This document shows, in pieces, positions 26,272 to 35,018 of a DNA stretch of 64,000 nucleotides. The notes under the pieces are model-generated. The model was not told the origin of the DNA, did not search any database, and saw only the letters and a list, made by a program, of their open reading frames with translations. Both the position numbers and the translations under genes were made by a program. Every line of letters starts with the position of its first letter. Position 1 is the first letter of the stretch. Origin of the DNA: Cupriavidus sp. YR651 (GTDB lineage: Bacteria; Pseudomonadota; Gammaproteobacteria; Burkholderiales; Burkholderiaceae); the NCBI RefSeq assembly GCF_900101625.1, contig NZ_FMYZ01000017.1, forward strand, positions 1-64,000. The letters run 5' to 3'.

Positions 26272-27213
26272 TTATCTTCGCCATCGCCCACTGATTTCCT
26301 GGTACCGCCGGTCGACGTCTGCACGCTGACAAAGACCTGTTCCCGCACTCAGCAATGCGGCGGAAGCAGCCGCCACTCCATAGTGGAATGCCTCTTGCCT
26401 GTCCGCGCCCCGGTTCAGTGCCCAGACCATTGCGGCAAGAAAGCTGTCACCCGCCCCTATTGAACTGGCCACTGGTGTAGGCAAGGCCGGTGCACGCAAG
26501 GTCGCGTCCGCCGTTACCAGCAACGCACCCTGATCGCCGAGTGTAAGTGCCACCATCTGCGCACGCCCGTCTCGGATAACTTCCAACGCGGCATCGCGCC
26601 ATTCATCCTCCTCGTGCAATGGCAGAGCGGTTAACTCACGTAGCTCGCGCAGGCTCGGTTTGACTAGAAAGACTCCTTCGTTCAGTGCAGAAGCGAGCGC
26701 CGGCCCCGAAGAGTCCAGCACAGTACGCGTGCCGCGCTCGCGAGCCACGCGGGCAAGCCTTGCGTAGAAATCGACAGGAATCCCAGGTGGCAAACTGCCA
26801 CTCATTACCAGATATCGCGCCGGCTCTGCGAGCGCTTCTAGATAACCGATGCAACGCTCCCATTCATTCTGCGCGACGTTCGGCCCGGGCAGCACGAAGC
26901 GGAACTGACGCCCCGTCGAAAGTTCGGTTACGGAGAAGTTTTCGCGGGTCTCGCCAGCAATCGCAAGGCGCACGGCTGCCAATTGCTCTGCATCGAGTAA
27001 TTGCTGCAACAGCTGCCCGGTTCCTCCCCCGGCTAGATAGACGGCAAGGCAGTTCCCGCCAAGGCGGTGTATGACACGCGCCACATTGATTCCCCCTCCG
27101 CCCGGATCTCGCCTCGCCTCGCTGCATCTTAGCTTGCGCGTATCGACCATCTGGTCGATCGTGATCGACAGATCGACGGCAGGGTTTGGCGTGATTGTCA
27201 GAATGTCAGTCAT
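26272..27213 (-). CDS. pfkB: PfkB-type 6-phosphofructokinase
   Basis: 313-residue sugar kinase of the PfkB/ribokinase family. The N-terminus MTDILTITPNPAVDLSI and GGGGINVARVIHRLGG are typical of 1-/6-phosphofructokinase II; the ATP/anion-hole signature is SSIGAGDSFLAAMVWAL with the catalytic Asp. It would phosphorylate fructose 6-phosphate to the bisphosphate, or a related sugar phosphate such as tagatose 6-phosphate. Many Burkholderiales lack a classical phosphofructokinase, so this could open glycolysis under low oxygen. Start ATG at 27213; no strong ribosome site. Confidence 0.85.
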   Translation of the reverse strand: MTDILTITPNPAVDLSITIDQMVDTRKLRCSEARRDPGGGGINVARVIHRLGGNCLAVYLAGGGTGQLLQQLLDAEQLAAVRLAIAGETRENFSVTELSTGRQFRFVLPGPNVAQNEWERCIGYLEALAEPARYLVMSGSLPPGIPVDFYARLARVARERGTRTVLDSSGPALASALNEGVFLVKPSLRELRELTALPLHEEDEWRDAALEVIRDGRAQMVALTLGDQGALLVTADATLRAPALPTPVASSIGAGDSFLAAMVWALNRGADRQEAFHYGVAAASAALLSAGTGLCQRADVDRRYQEISGRWRR

Positions 27214-27331
27214 TACCCGTAGGGGATGGTATGAAGCCCAAGGCGAGTGGCGTGCTACTCACTAGTACGCCATGCGGCATTAGATGGCGCTCAACGGAAT
27301 TTTGAGGCGGTGCGCGCCGCGTGACTCGGGA

Positions 27332-27361
27332 GGGGCAGTCCAATTTCTCGGATACTGCCCC
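27332..27361. repeat. 8-bp inverted repeat (stem-loop)
   Basis: GGGGCAGT (27332-27339) and ACTGCCCC (27354-27361) could form a hairpin with a 14-base loop between the pfkB and uspA genes. No T-tract follows, so a terminator role is uncertain. Confidence 0.4.
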
Positions 27362-27395
27362 GAATCTGATCGCGCCTTGTCGCATGGCTTTCCGA

Positions 27396-27454
27396 CATTC
27401 CGAACAGCGGCTCGGGGACGTTCTTCGTACCGCCGCCGTTGGCTGTTCGGAATG
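27396..27454. repeat. 13-bp inverted repeat around a 33-base loop
   Basis: CATTCCGAACAGC (27396-27408) is repeated inverted at 27442-27454, just beyond the stop of the universal stress gene. The long loop and perfect arms suggest a transcript-end structure or the ends of a tiny mobile sequence. Confidence 0.5.
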
Positions 27455-27471
27455 ACGGCGCTTATCCGCAC

Positions 27472-27912
27472 TTACGCTGACGCAGCCTTCGGCTTGGCCA
27501 GCACCACCGGGCACGGTGAATGCGCGATAACGCGGCTTGCTACCGACCCCATAACGGCGTCGAGAAACGCGCCACGTCCGTGCGTGCCCATGATGATGGC
27601 CTCGGCGTTGACCGACTGGGCGTATGCCACGATGCGCTCGGGCGCAAAGCCGACCAGGCCGTGCCAGACCGTTTCCACCCCAGCTGCCTGCAGGATGTCG
27701 ATCACAGATTTCATGACCCTGGCGTTTTCGTCGGCATGCCAGGCCTCAATGTCTTGCTTGGCGATATAGGACTTGACCTCGCCGGACACGTCGGGCATGC
27801 AGTGCACGACATGCACACATATGTCCTCCCTGAACAGTTTCCGCCCTGCAACGCATCGCGCCGCAGCATCGCTATAGGCCGAGCCATCGGTTGCCAGGAC
27901 AATGTTTTGCAT
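27472..27912 (-). CDS. Universal stress protein, single domain
   Basis: 146 residues. The ATG at 27912 has GGGAGGGTGCG upstream. N-terminal strand NIVLATDGSAYSD and the ATP-binding signature MGTHGRGAFLDAVMGSVASRVIAHSPCPVV (G-2x-G-9x-G-S) identify a UspA domain that binds ATP. Such proteins raise survival in starvation and hypoxia. A near-perfect FNR-type box lies 122-135 bases upstream of its start codon. Confidence 0.92.
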   Translation of the reverse strand: MQNIVLATDGSAYSDAAARCVAGRKLFREDICVHVVHCMPDVSGEVKSYIAKQDIEAWHADENARVMKSVIDILQAAGVETVWHGLVGFAPERIVAYAQSVNAEAIIMGTHGRGAFLDAVMGSVASRVIAHSPCPVVLAKPKAASA

Positions 27913-28033
27913 CGCACCCTCCCATTACATGAATGTTGATGAAACGTCATCGACACGAATCGACATTCAGGCCATTACTGACGCCCGTGGTTATTACACT
28001 TTTCTAACGTATATGTGTTGCGCGAGCACGGAC

Positions 28034-28047
28034 TTGATACATATCAG
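28034..28047 (-). promoter_or_regulatory. FNR/Anr-type box, one mismatch
   Basis: TTGATACATATCAG differs from the perfect box only at the last base. On the minus strand TACGTT (28011-28006) sits 32 bases from its centre, suiting a promoter for the universal stress gene at 27912. Action on the ATPase gene at 28311 is also possible. Confidence 0.6.
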
Positions 28048-28310
28048 CATTGGCAGCAGCCCTCGGTGCTAGTTCACGGCTCATATGAACCGCAGTCCAC
28101 TTGGGGGCTGAGGCGATCACGGGCTAAGGCAAGCGGCGCTGGCGTGGCCGGGAACGGCGGCCAACCGCGGTCATGGGCTACCCGCAAAGTCCAGCCCGAT
28201 CAGCGCTGTTATCGGTCATGCACCTGTTGGACTAACATCACCATTACTGGGCACAGTGCCTAATTCGGCGCGCAGCCACAGCGCTAGTTTCGCAGGGGAT
28301 CGGGTTCGCC

Positions 28311-30611
28311 ATGCACATCGGATTTCGCAAATTCGACCTCGGCTTATTGCCAGTCGCGGCCGGCACGCTGGGAGGTGGCGTGCTGCTCTTTGCCTTCGGC
28401 GCAGCGGTGCCCGCAAGGCTCGCCTGGGCTTCTGGCGCGCTGGTCGTCGCCGTGGCGCTTATCGTCGCCATTGTGCAGTCGTTGCGCCGTAAGGAGGCCG
28501 GAGTCGATGTCCTGGCCCTGCTGGCCATCGGGCTGGCGCTGGCGCTTGGCGAATTCCTCGCTTCCGCCGTGCTGGCCCTGATGATCGAGAGTGGCAGGGC
28601 GATCGAAAACTATGCGCAGGCCCGGTCAGAGCGGGAGATGTCCGCCCTGCTCAGCCGCGCCCCGCAGTCCGCCAACCGCTTCGAGGACGGCGAATGGCGT
28701 GCGATCTCCCTCGATGTGGTCAGTCCGGGGGATCGTCTGTTGGTCAGGCATGGCGAAGTGGTGCCTGTCGACGGCGCATTGCTGGGCCAGGCAACGCTAG
28801 ACGAGTCCGCCCTGACGGGTGAGTCGCTGCCACGGGCGCGCCTCGCCGGCGAGACCGTTCGCAGCAGTGTGCTAAACGCCGGTGCGCCGTTCGAGATGGT
28901 GGCAGCGACCACCGCAGCGGACAGCACCTTCGCCGGCATCGCGCGGATGGTGCGTACCGCCCGCGACGAGCGCCCGCCTGCAGCACGGCTGGCCGACCGT
29001 TATGCACTTTGGCTGGTGCCTATCACCCTGCTAGTTGCTGGGCTTGCCTGGTTCGCCAGCGGTGAACTCGCGCGAGTGCTGGCGGTGCTGGTGGTTGCCA
29101 CCCCCTGTCCGCTAATCTTGGCCGTTCCGGTAGCGATCGTGTCGGGGGTCTCGCGTTGTGCAGGGCGCGGCGTGTTGGTCAAGGGCGGTGGTGCGCTCGA
29201 GAGCCTGTCGCAAGTGAGCATCCTCTTCTTTGACAAGACCGGGACGCTGACGGGTGGCAGGGTCCGCCTGGCGGCCATCGAAAGCGCGCCCGGATGGCAA
29301 GCGCCCGACGTGCTGCGCGTCGCCGCTTCGCTGGCGCAAGCCTCAGGGCATGTTGTCGCCGAGGCCATCACAGCCGAGGCACGCGAGCGAGGCCTGACTT
29401 TGGACCTGCCGACCGGCGTGGCCGAGACTGCCGGTGCCGGGGTTGCCGGACGGGTCGGCGAGCGCGCGGTAACGGTGGGGTCACCCGCCTTTGCCTGCGG
29501 CGGCGATGCCGGGCCACCCTGGTGCCAGGCCATGCTGCAACGCGCGGCCTACGAGGGCGCCTCGGTCTCGCTGGTCACCGTCGACAGCGCGCTGGTCGGG
29601 GCACTGCAGTTCGTGGACCTGATTCGCATGGACACCCCGCGCGCGTTGCGCTTGCTGCGCAAGGCGGGCATACGGCGGCTGGCCATGCTCACCGGGGACC
29701 GGCCCGACGTCGCCGAGACGATCGGCGCGATGCTGGGAGTAACCGAGGTGCATGCCAACCTCTCCCCCACGCAGAAGCTTGCCGAGATCGAGGCGGCGCG
29801 TCGCGAAGGCATTGTGCTTATGGTGGGTGATGGCGTGAACGATGCGCCGGCCCTGGCCGCCGCCGATGTCGGCGTGGCCATGGGCGCACGCGGCGCCGCA
29901 GCATCGTCGGAAGCTGCGGATGTCGTGCTGCTGGTGGACCGGCTTGACCGGCTGGTGGACGCGGTGCGCATTGCCCGCCGGTCGCGTCGGCTGGCCGTGC
30001 AAAGCGCCATGGCCGGCATGGGCCTGTCGTTCGTTGCGATGGCGATTGCCGCGTTCGGCTACCTGCCGCCGTTAGCCGGCGCGGCGCTGCAGGAGGTGAT
30101 CGATGTGCTGGTCATCGCGAATGCGCTGCGCGCCCTGCGCGCGGACCCTTCAGGGCCGGCAGAGCGTCTGTCCACGGCCGACGCTGAGCGTCTGAACCAG
30201 GAGCACGCCGCGCTGGCGCCGCTAATGGAGCAGATCCGCAGCCTTGCGGACAGATTGCCAGCCATGCCTAGCCAGGCCGCGGGCACCGAACTGTGCCGCT
30301 TGTGCGCATCCCTCAGCGGGACTCTCTTGCCTCACGAACAGAATGATGACGCGCAGCTCTATCCACAGCTGGCGCGGCTGGTCGGGGGCGACGATCCGCT
30401 GGCGGCGATGAGCGGGATGCACCGCGAGATTTTCCGGGTAATCCGGCTACTGCAGCGGATGGCGGACGATTCACCGCCGGATGGGCCAGACGCCGGCCGC
30501 GTCAGGGAGTACCAGCGGCTACTTTATGGGCTCGATGCCGTATTGCGGCTGCACTGCGCGCAGGAAGATGAACTGTTCCATGCGCTGCGCGAAGATGCGC
30601 CGACGGAGTGA
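28311..30611 (+). CDS. P1B-5-type metal ATPase with C-terminal hemerythrin domain
   Basis: 766-residue inner-membrane P-type ATPase fused to a hemerythrin-like domain. Visible in order: paired N-terminal helices without a CxxC metal domain; actuator loop LDESALTGES (about 163-172); membrane metal motif TPCP (about 264-267) in place of CPC; phosphorylation site DKTGTLTGG (Asp near 308); HVVAEA in place of the usual HP; and MVGDGVNDAPALAAADVGVAMG. From about residue 625, EHAALAPLMEQI, LLPHEQNDDAQLYP, MHREIF and LRLHCAQEDELF supply the hemerythrin histidines and acids. TPCP plus hemerythrin matches the P1B-5 group (Nia-type, nickel/iron export). The diiron or O2-binding tail may link transport to iron or oxygen. 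Confidence 0.88.
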   Translation: MHIGFRKFDLGLLPVAAGTLGGGVLLFAFGAAVPARLAWASGALVVAVALIVAIVQSLRRKEAGVDVLALLAIGLALALGEFLASAVLALMIESGRAIENYAQARSEREMSALLSRAPQSANRFEDGEWRAISLDVVSPGDRLLVRHGEVVPVDGALLGQATLDESALTGESLPRARLAGETVRSSVLNAGAPFEMVAATTAADSTFAGIARMVRTARDERPPAARLADRYALWLVPITLLVAGLAWFASGELARVLAVLVVATPCPLILAVPVAIVSGVSRCAGRGVLVKGGGALESLSQVSILFFDKTGTLTGGRVRLAAIESAPGWQAPDVLRVAASLAQASGHVVAEAITAEARERGLTLDLPTGVAETAGAGVAGRVGERAVTVGSPAFACGGDAGPPWCQAMLQRAAYEGASVSLVTVDSALVGALQFVDLIRMDTPRALRLLRKAGIRRLAMLTGDRPDVAETIGAMLGVTEVHANLSPTQKLAEIEAARREGIVLMVGDGVNDAPALAAADVGVAMGARGAAASSEAADVVLLVDRLDRLVDAVRIARRSRRLAVQSAMAGMGLSFVAMAIAAFGYLPPLAGAALQEVIDVLVIANALRALRADPSGPAERLSTADAERLNQEHAALAPLMEQIRSLADRLPAMPSQAAGTELCRLCASLSGTLLPHEQNDDAQLYPQLARLVGGDDPLAAMSGMHREIFRVIRLLQRMADDSPPDGPDAGRVREYQRLLYGLDAVLRLHCAQEDELFHALREDAPTE

Positions 30612-30978
30612 CTTTCGGCGCCGACGGTGTGATACATGGCGAGGCCGAGATGGCGTCACCAGATGCCTGTAATCGCGACGTGGACGTGCGCAACGCCGCC
30701 GAGCTGCCAGTTGCCCCCAGCGTCCTCACGGACATGCGAAGCGTCACATCGAGTGCCGGGCCATCCACTGCGATATCGCGCGTCTGGCTCTAGCCCTGAA
30801 AGCCGATTGCCAGCACGTGGTGTCTGTCTGGAGAGAGTCGCAGCGAGCAAGTAGATGCACTGTTGAGTGCGCTGCGGGCCATTGTCGGCATACTCTGCAG
30901 TACGGCGGGGAATCAAGGCCCGACCCGGGGCGGCAGTTGACGTGGCGCGCACGTGTAAGCGGGCAGGCGGCGAGGAAT
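30612..30978. other. 367-base gap without a gene
   Basis: No supported gene, FNR-type box or repeat was found between the ATPase and the APH-like fusion gene. Confidence 0.45.
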
Positions 30979-32493
30979 ATGGATATTCAATGGGACGACG
31001 CGGCATTGACGGCCGCCTTGCAGCAGCCGGACGCCTATCCGCACCCGGCACAACTAATAGAGGTCATCGAGACGCATATCTCGCGCGTCTTTCTAGCTGG
31101 CGACTTTGCCTACAAGGTGCGCAAGCCGGTGCGGTTCGACTTTGTCGATTTCTCCACCGCGCAGGCACGCCACGACGATTGTGAGACCGAGTTGCGCCTG
31201 AACCGCCGGTTCGCACCCGCCCTGTACCTGGATGTGGTGCCAATCGTTGCAGGCCCGACGTCGGGCTCGGTGCGCATCGGGGGCAGCGGCATGCCGATTG
31301 AGCACGCGGTGCGGATGCGGCGCTTCGACCAACAAGACCTGCTCAGCGCAAGGATGGCTGCAGACCGGCTGGAGCACGGCCATATCGATGCACTGGCGCA
31401 CTGCATTGCAGCCCTTCACCAGGCGCAACCGCCCGCGGCGTATTCCGATGGCTTTGGCACGCCCGCCCGCATCGATGCGACGCTTGCCGAGTGCCTGGGT
31501 GGCATCAAGCGGCTGGCGCAGGCCGAACACCTGGCCAGCCGCGTTGCCAAGCGGTCGCGCAGCGAGGCCACTCGGTTAGCCGGCTCGTTCCTGGCGCGCC
31601 TGCGCAATGGCCATGTGCGCGAGTGCCATGGCGATCTGCACCTGGGCAACATCGTGCTGTTAAACGGCGTGCCGACACCATTCGACTGCCTGGAGTTCGA
31701 CGCCGCGCTGCGTTGGACCGACACCATCAGCGACCTAGCCTTTCCGGTCATGGATCTGCTGCACCATGGCCGACCGGCGCTGGCCTATAGGTTGCTCAAC
31801 GGCTACCTGGAACAATCGGGAGACTACGGCGCGCTGGCCGTCTTGCCCTTTTATCTTGCCATGCGGGCCTTGGTGCGCGCGCGCGTGATACTGGAGCAAG
31901 CCTGCCAGCAGCACGCTGCGGGCGCATCCATGGCACCGGCGCAGGCCGAGGCAGGCAGGCTGCTGGCGCTAGCATGGCGGTGCCTCAGCCGCCGTCGCGG
32001 GCCGATGGCGCTGATGCATGGCCTGTCCGGCAGCGGCAAGTCCACGGTGGCCGCACAGATGAGCGAGGCCGGGGCGATGATACGCGTGCGTTCGGACGCG
32101 GTGCGCAAGGGCCTGCACCGCGGCGTGATGGCCGCGGGTGGCTGGTATACCGCCTGCGAAACGGCGCGGACCTACCGGCGCCTGCTCGCCGTCTGCCGGC
32201 TCGGTTGCCGCGCCGGCTTCCCGATGATTGCCGACGCCACCTTCCTGGCCCGCGCCGAGCGCGAGCGCTTTGCGGCCCAGGCCCGCCGCCTTTGCGTACC
32301 TTTCGCCATTGTCACCTGCGAGGCTAGCCCTGAGACACTGCGCGCCCGCATCGCCGCCCGTGCCCGTGCCGGCGAGGACCTCTCGGATGCCGACATCGGC
32401 GTGCTGGCCTGGCAGATGCGTACCCAAGATCCACTGACCGAAGCGGAGCGCACCTGCGTCGCTACACCGGCCAGCTTCATGGTACGCAGGTGA
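30979..32493 (+). CDS. APH-like kinase fused to a P-loop nucleotide kinase
   Basis: 504 residues from the ATG at 30979 (GGCGAGGAAT upstream). The N-terminal half resembles aminoglycoside phosphotransferase-like kinases: FAYKVRKPVRFDFVDFS holds the ATP lysine, and HGDLHLGNIVLLNG (about 217-230) with CLEFDAALRWTDTISDLAF holds the catalytic Asp residues. The C-terminal third is a P-loop kinase (LMHGLSGSGKST, about 347-358; lid R-rich ARIAARARAGED). This bifunctional family is common in proteobacterial stress clusters, usually annotated by homology only; substrates are unknown and antibiotic resistance should not be assumed. Confidence 0.85.
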   Translation: MDIQWDDAALTAALQQPDAYPHPAQLIEVIETHISRVFLAGDFAYKVRKPVRFDFVDFSTAQARHDDCETELRLNRRFAPALYLDVVPIVAGPTSGSVRIGGSGMPIEHAVRMRRFDQQDLLSARMAADRLEHGHIDALAHCIAALHQAQPPAAYSDGFGTPARIDATLAECLGGIKRLAQAEHLASRVAKRSRSEATRLAGSFLARLRNGHVRECHGDLHLGNIVLLNGVPTPFDCLEFDAALRWTDTISDLAFPVMDLLHHGRPALAYRLLNGYLEQSGDYGALAVLPFYLAMRALVRARVILEQACQQHAAGASMAPAQAEAGRLLALAWRCLSRRRGPMALMHGLSGSGKSTVAAQMSEAGAMIRVRSDAVRKGLHRGVMAAGGWYTACETARTYRRLLAVCRLGCRAGFPMIADATFLARAERERFAAQARRLCVPFAIVTCEASPETLRARIAARARAGEDLSDADIGVLAWQMRTQDPLTEAERTCVATPASFMVRR

Positions 32494-32567
32494 CGCCAGG
32501 GCCGACTTCATCCGAAGCCGTCCCGAGTTCGCTTGTATCGTACCCCGGCTTACCCCGTGGATCCGAC

Positions 32568-32581
32568 TTGACGGAGCGCAA
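32568..32581 (+). promoter_or_regulatory. Degenerate FNR-type box before nitroreductase
   Basis: TTGACGGAGCGCAA fits the half-degenerate form (TTGAC-N4-CGCAA). TACATT at 32603-32608 lies 31 bases from its centre, and the nitroreductase start follows at 32672. Confidence 0.5.
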
Positions 32582-32671
32582 GCCACGGCCGGCGGCAGCG
32601 CCTACATTCGTCCATACAGGTGCCATGCGCAGAGCGCAGGCACCGCTCCTTGCAACAAATGCGAGCATCCC

Positions 32672-33337
32672 ATGGACGAACTGAAGCGCATCCCTTATCA
32701 GCCCATCAAGGACCTGCTGCCACGCCCTGCCTCCGGCACGAGCGAGCGGGTCATCGCCCTGCCACAGCCAGACCGCACCAATGGCCTGCCGCTCATGGGG
32801 GCGCTGTGGCAACGCATGAGCACCCGTGAGTTCGACGACCAGCCACTGCCGCTGCAACAGCTGAGCGAGTTGCTGTGGGCCGCAGCGGGCGTCAACCGCT
32901 CCCAAGGCGGCGGCCGCACGGCCCCTTCGCCGCACGGCGAGGCGGTGATCGACGTCTACGCGGCGCTACCCGCCGGCCTCTACCGCTACGACCCGGTACA
33001 CCATTGCCTAGCGCTGAAGCGCGCGGCAGACGTGCGCAGCATGACCGGCTACCAGGATTTCGTCGGCACGGCGCCGCTGGACCTGGTCTACGTCGCCAAC
33101 CATGGCCGAATGCAAGACGTCCCGCCCAAGTTGCGCGAGACCTTCGCCGCCGCCGCGGCCGGCGCCATGGTCCAGAACGCCTATCTTTACTGCGCCTCGG
33201 CCGGACTCGGCGCGGTGGTGCGCGGCTGGCTCAACCGGCGCCAGCTGGCCGAGCATATGTCGTTGAACGAGGACGAAGAGCCGATCCTGTCCCAGACTAT
33301 AGGGCGCCCGGCCCCGCGCGGCAGCGTGCCGGTCTAG
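32672..33337 (+). CDS. Nitroreductase-family protein (copy 1)
   Basis: 221 residues, FMN-dependent nitroreductase fold. The N-terminal cofactor motif is QRMSTREFDDQPL, with LSELLWAAAGVNR following; AAAAGAMVQNAYLYCASAGLGAVVRG is the family's dimer-interface helix. The layout is that of SagB/nitroreductase-like proteins acting on small molecules, with NAD(P)H as usual donor. A paralogue lies at 42735 in the opposite orientation. A degenerate FNR-type promoter is visible upstream. Confidence 0.85.
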   Translation: MDELKRIPYQPIKDLLPRPASGTSERVIALPQPDRTNGLPLMGALWQRMSTREFDDQPLPLQQLSELLWAAAGVNRSQGGGRTAPSPHGEAVIDVYAALPAGLYRYDPVHHCLALKRAADVRSMTGYQDFVGTAPLDLVYVANHGRMQDVPPKLRETFAAAAAGAMVQNAYLYCASAGLGAVVRGWLNRRQLAEHMSLNEDEEPILSQTIGRPAPRGSVPV

Positions 33338-33382
33338 GCATGCTGGCTGAATCGCCACTATCAGACAACAGGAGACAACGAC

Positions 33383-33625
33383 ATGATCAAGAGCCTCGGC
33401 AGTGCGGAACAGATCCGCAATGAGATTCTGCGGCGCCTGCAGGAAAACGCCGACCTCGGCGCCCCCTGTCGCGACTGCGAAATCCCATTACCGCAGCGCG
33501 TCGATGCCGCTGCCAACGGCGGCTGCAACTGGGCCATCGAAGCCTTCCCTGCAGTCCCGCCGGCATGCTTGGCTACAGTCAAGGCAGTCACGACCGAGAT
33601 GATGCGCGAGTACGACCTGCGCTAA
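33383..33625 (+). CDS. Small hypothetical protein with CxxC, 80 aa
   Basis: The ATG at 33383 is preceded by CAGGAGACAACGAC, a very good site, 45 bases after the nitroreductase stop, so the two are probably co-transcribed. The N-terminal helix (SAEQIRNEILRRLQENA) is followed by PCRDCEIPLPQRV and ANGGCNWAIEAFPAVPPACL, four cysteines in all. It could bind metal or a redox cofactor. Family not recognised. Confidence 0.7.
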   Translation: MIKSLGSAEQIRNEILRRLQENADLGAPCRDCEIPLPQRVDAAANGGCNWAIEAFPAVPPACLATVKAVTTEMMREYDLR

Positions 33626-33704
33626 GAGGTCAGCGCGCCCCCGTCCGCTGGCGGGGGGCGGCTGTCGCTTCCATCGTGGCAGCCCGCCCGGTATTTTCCA
33701 ACCG

Positions 33705-34067
33705 TCACGCATAAAGTTGCTCATGCCGACGTTGGCATACGGTACAGCGCTTCGCGGTCGGATACGCTTGCAAGCGTGAGAGCGGGATCAACTGCTGGCA
33801 ATCGATGCAGATGCCGTACTGACCGTGCTGCATCCGCGCCCGTGCGGCGGCGATGTCGGCCAGTTGCATGCGATAGTGGTCCAGCATCGCGTCGTCCTTC
33901 TGCTGCGTGATTTCTTCGTCTGCAAGTTCGCCCTCATCCTGCGCCTCACGCTGCGCCAATGGTGTCATCGGCGTGTCAGCGGAACCAACGGCGGCATGGA
34001 TACGCTCTTCGTCCGCGTCAAGCTGCGCCGCCAGCGAGACGGTTTCCTGCGCTGTGAGCTTGCTCAT
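33705..34067 (-). CDS. DksA/TraR-family zinc-finger protein
   Basis: 120 residues. The ATG at 34067 has AGGAGATCCATC upstream and overlaps the PRPP synthase stop (ATGA). A coiled-coil arm (about 10-85) precedes the C4 zinc finger CIDCQQLIPLSRLQAYPTAKRCTVC, which defines DksA/TraR proteins that bind the RNA polymerase secondary channel. The arm tip has DEGELADEE instead of the classic DxxDxA, so its effect on polymerase may differ from that of DksA. Translational coupling to a nucleotide-making enzyme suggests a growth-rate control link. Confidence 0.85.
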   Translation of the reverse strand: MSKLTAQETVSLAAQLDADEERIHAAVGSADTPMTPLAQREAQDEGELADEEITQQKDDAMLDHYRMQLADIAAARARMQHGQYGICIDCQQLIPLSRLQAYPTAKRCTVCQRRHEQLYA

Positions 34068-34975
34068 GATGGATCTCCTGAACCGTGTGCCCCGTGCAGT
34101 GCCTGCCGGATGCCGGATGCCAGGCGCTCTGCCACGGGAATACGGTTGGTTGGGTGTGCGACGGTGTCGCACGTGACAATGTGGGACGTGACAGCTTGCA
34201 GGTTGGCATAGGCTGCCTCCGCGAACAGCGCGTGAACGCCGACGCAGACTGGCGCCGGATAGCCGTGTTCACGCAGCAGCCGCGCCGATGCCAGCATGGT
34301 GCTTGCGCTGGACACCATGTCATCGACCAGTACCGGCGTACGGCCAGCGGGCGCGGGCAGACCGCTCGCGTTGATGCTGACCTCGCGGTCGCCGAAGCGC
34401 TGCTTGACCAGGACAATGCTGTCCGCGCCACAGCGGCTAGCGATGTCGTCGACCCACTGCTGGCTCTCCTCGTCGGGGCCAACGAGCAACGGCGCGCGCA
34501 CCGCCTGGCGGATCCATGACGCAATCGCCGGGGCAGCATGCACGGCAATCGCCGGCTTGGTGAAGATCTCGTCCAAGCTACCGATCCGGTGAAGGTGCGG
34601 GTCAACCGTGACCAGCCAGTCGAAGCTGGCCCCTAGCAACGCCGCAAAATGCCGTGCCGACACAATCTCCCCTGCCCGGAAGACCTCGTCCTGGCGCATG
34701 TACGCAAGGTATGGCGCCACCAGTCCGACCCGCACGGCGCCGCTTTCCCTCGTCGCGGCAGCAAGCCACAGCAGCGGCACCAGCTTGGTATCCGGACGGT
34801 CCAGCGTGCACATCACGATGGCTTCGCAACCGGCCACAGGCTGCAGCAGCCTGACGTAGGACTCGCCGTCGGGAAAGCGCCGGACCTCAGCCTCACCCGG
34901 CCGGCCGGGCAGGCAGGCGGTGACGGCCGCAGCCTGCCGTTCGTTGCCTGGCATGGCGAATACGATTGGGTCCAT
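34064..34975 (-). CDS. Ribose-phosphate pyrophosphokinase-like protein
   Basis: 303 residues from the ATG at 34975 (AAGGATATGCGC upstream). PRPP synthase features: FPDGESYVRL near the N-terminus, VAPYLAYMRQDEVFRAGE (the ATP flexible-loop/PP region, normally YARQDR), TVDPHLHRIGSL and the PRPP loop VLVDDMVSSASTM. It makes PRPP from ribose 5-phosphate and ATP. It is a divergent accessory copy, about ten residues shorter than housekeeping Prs. Its operon includes the DksA-like gene, and phosphoribosyltransferase genes occur nearby (42079, broken 41110). Confidence 0.85.
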   Translation of the reverse strand: MDPIVFAMPGNERQAAAVTACLPGRPGEAEVRRFPDGESYVRLLQPVAGCEAIVMCTLDRPDTKLVPLLWLAAATRESGAVRVGLVAPYLAYMRQDEVFRAGEIVSARHFAALLGASFDWLVTVDPHLHRIGSLDEIFTKPAIAVHAAPAIASWIRQAVRAPLLVGPDEESQQWVDDIASRCGADSIVLVKQRFGDREVSINASGLPAPAGRTPVLVDDMVSSASTMLASARLLREHGYPAPVCVGVHALFAEAAYANLQAVTSHIVTCDTVAHPTNRIPVAERLASGIRQALHGAHGSGDPS

Positions 34976-35018
34976 GCGCATATCCTTGCAGGTTCGCATC
35001 CGACATGCCGTGCTCGCG

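Noticed and set aside
15066..32545. Shared 14-mer CCCGAGTTCGCTTG near 15070 and 32525
   Set aside because: The flanks do not match, so it is probably coincidence.
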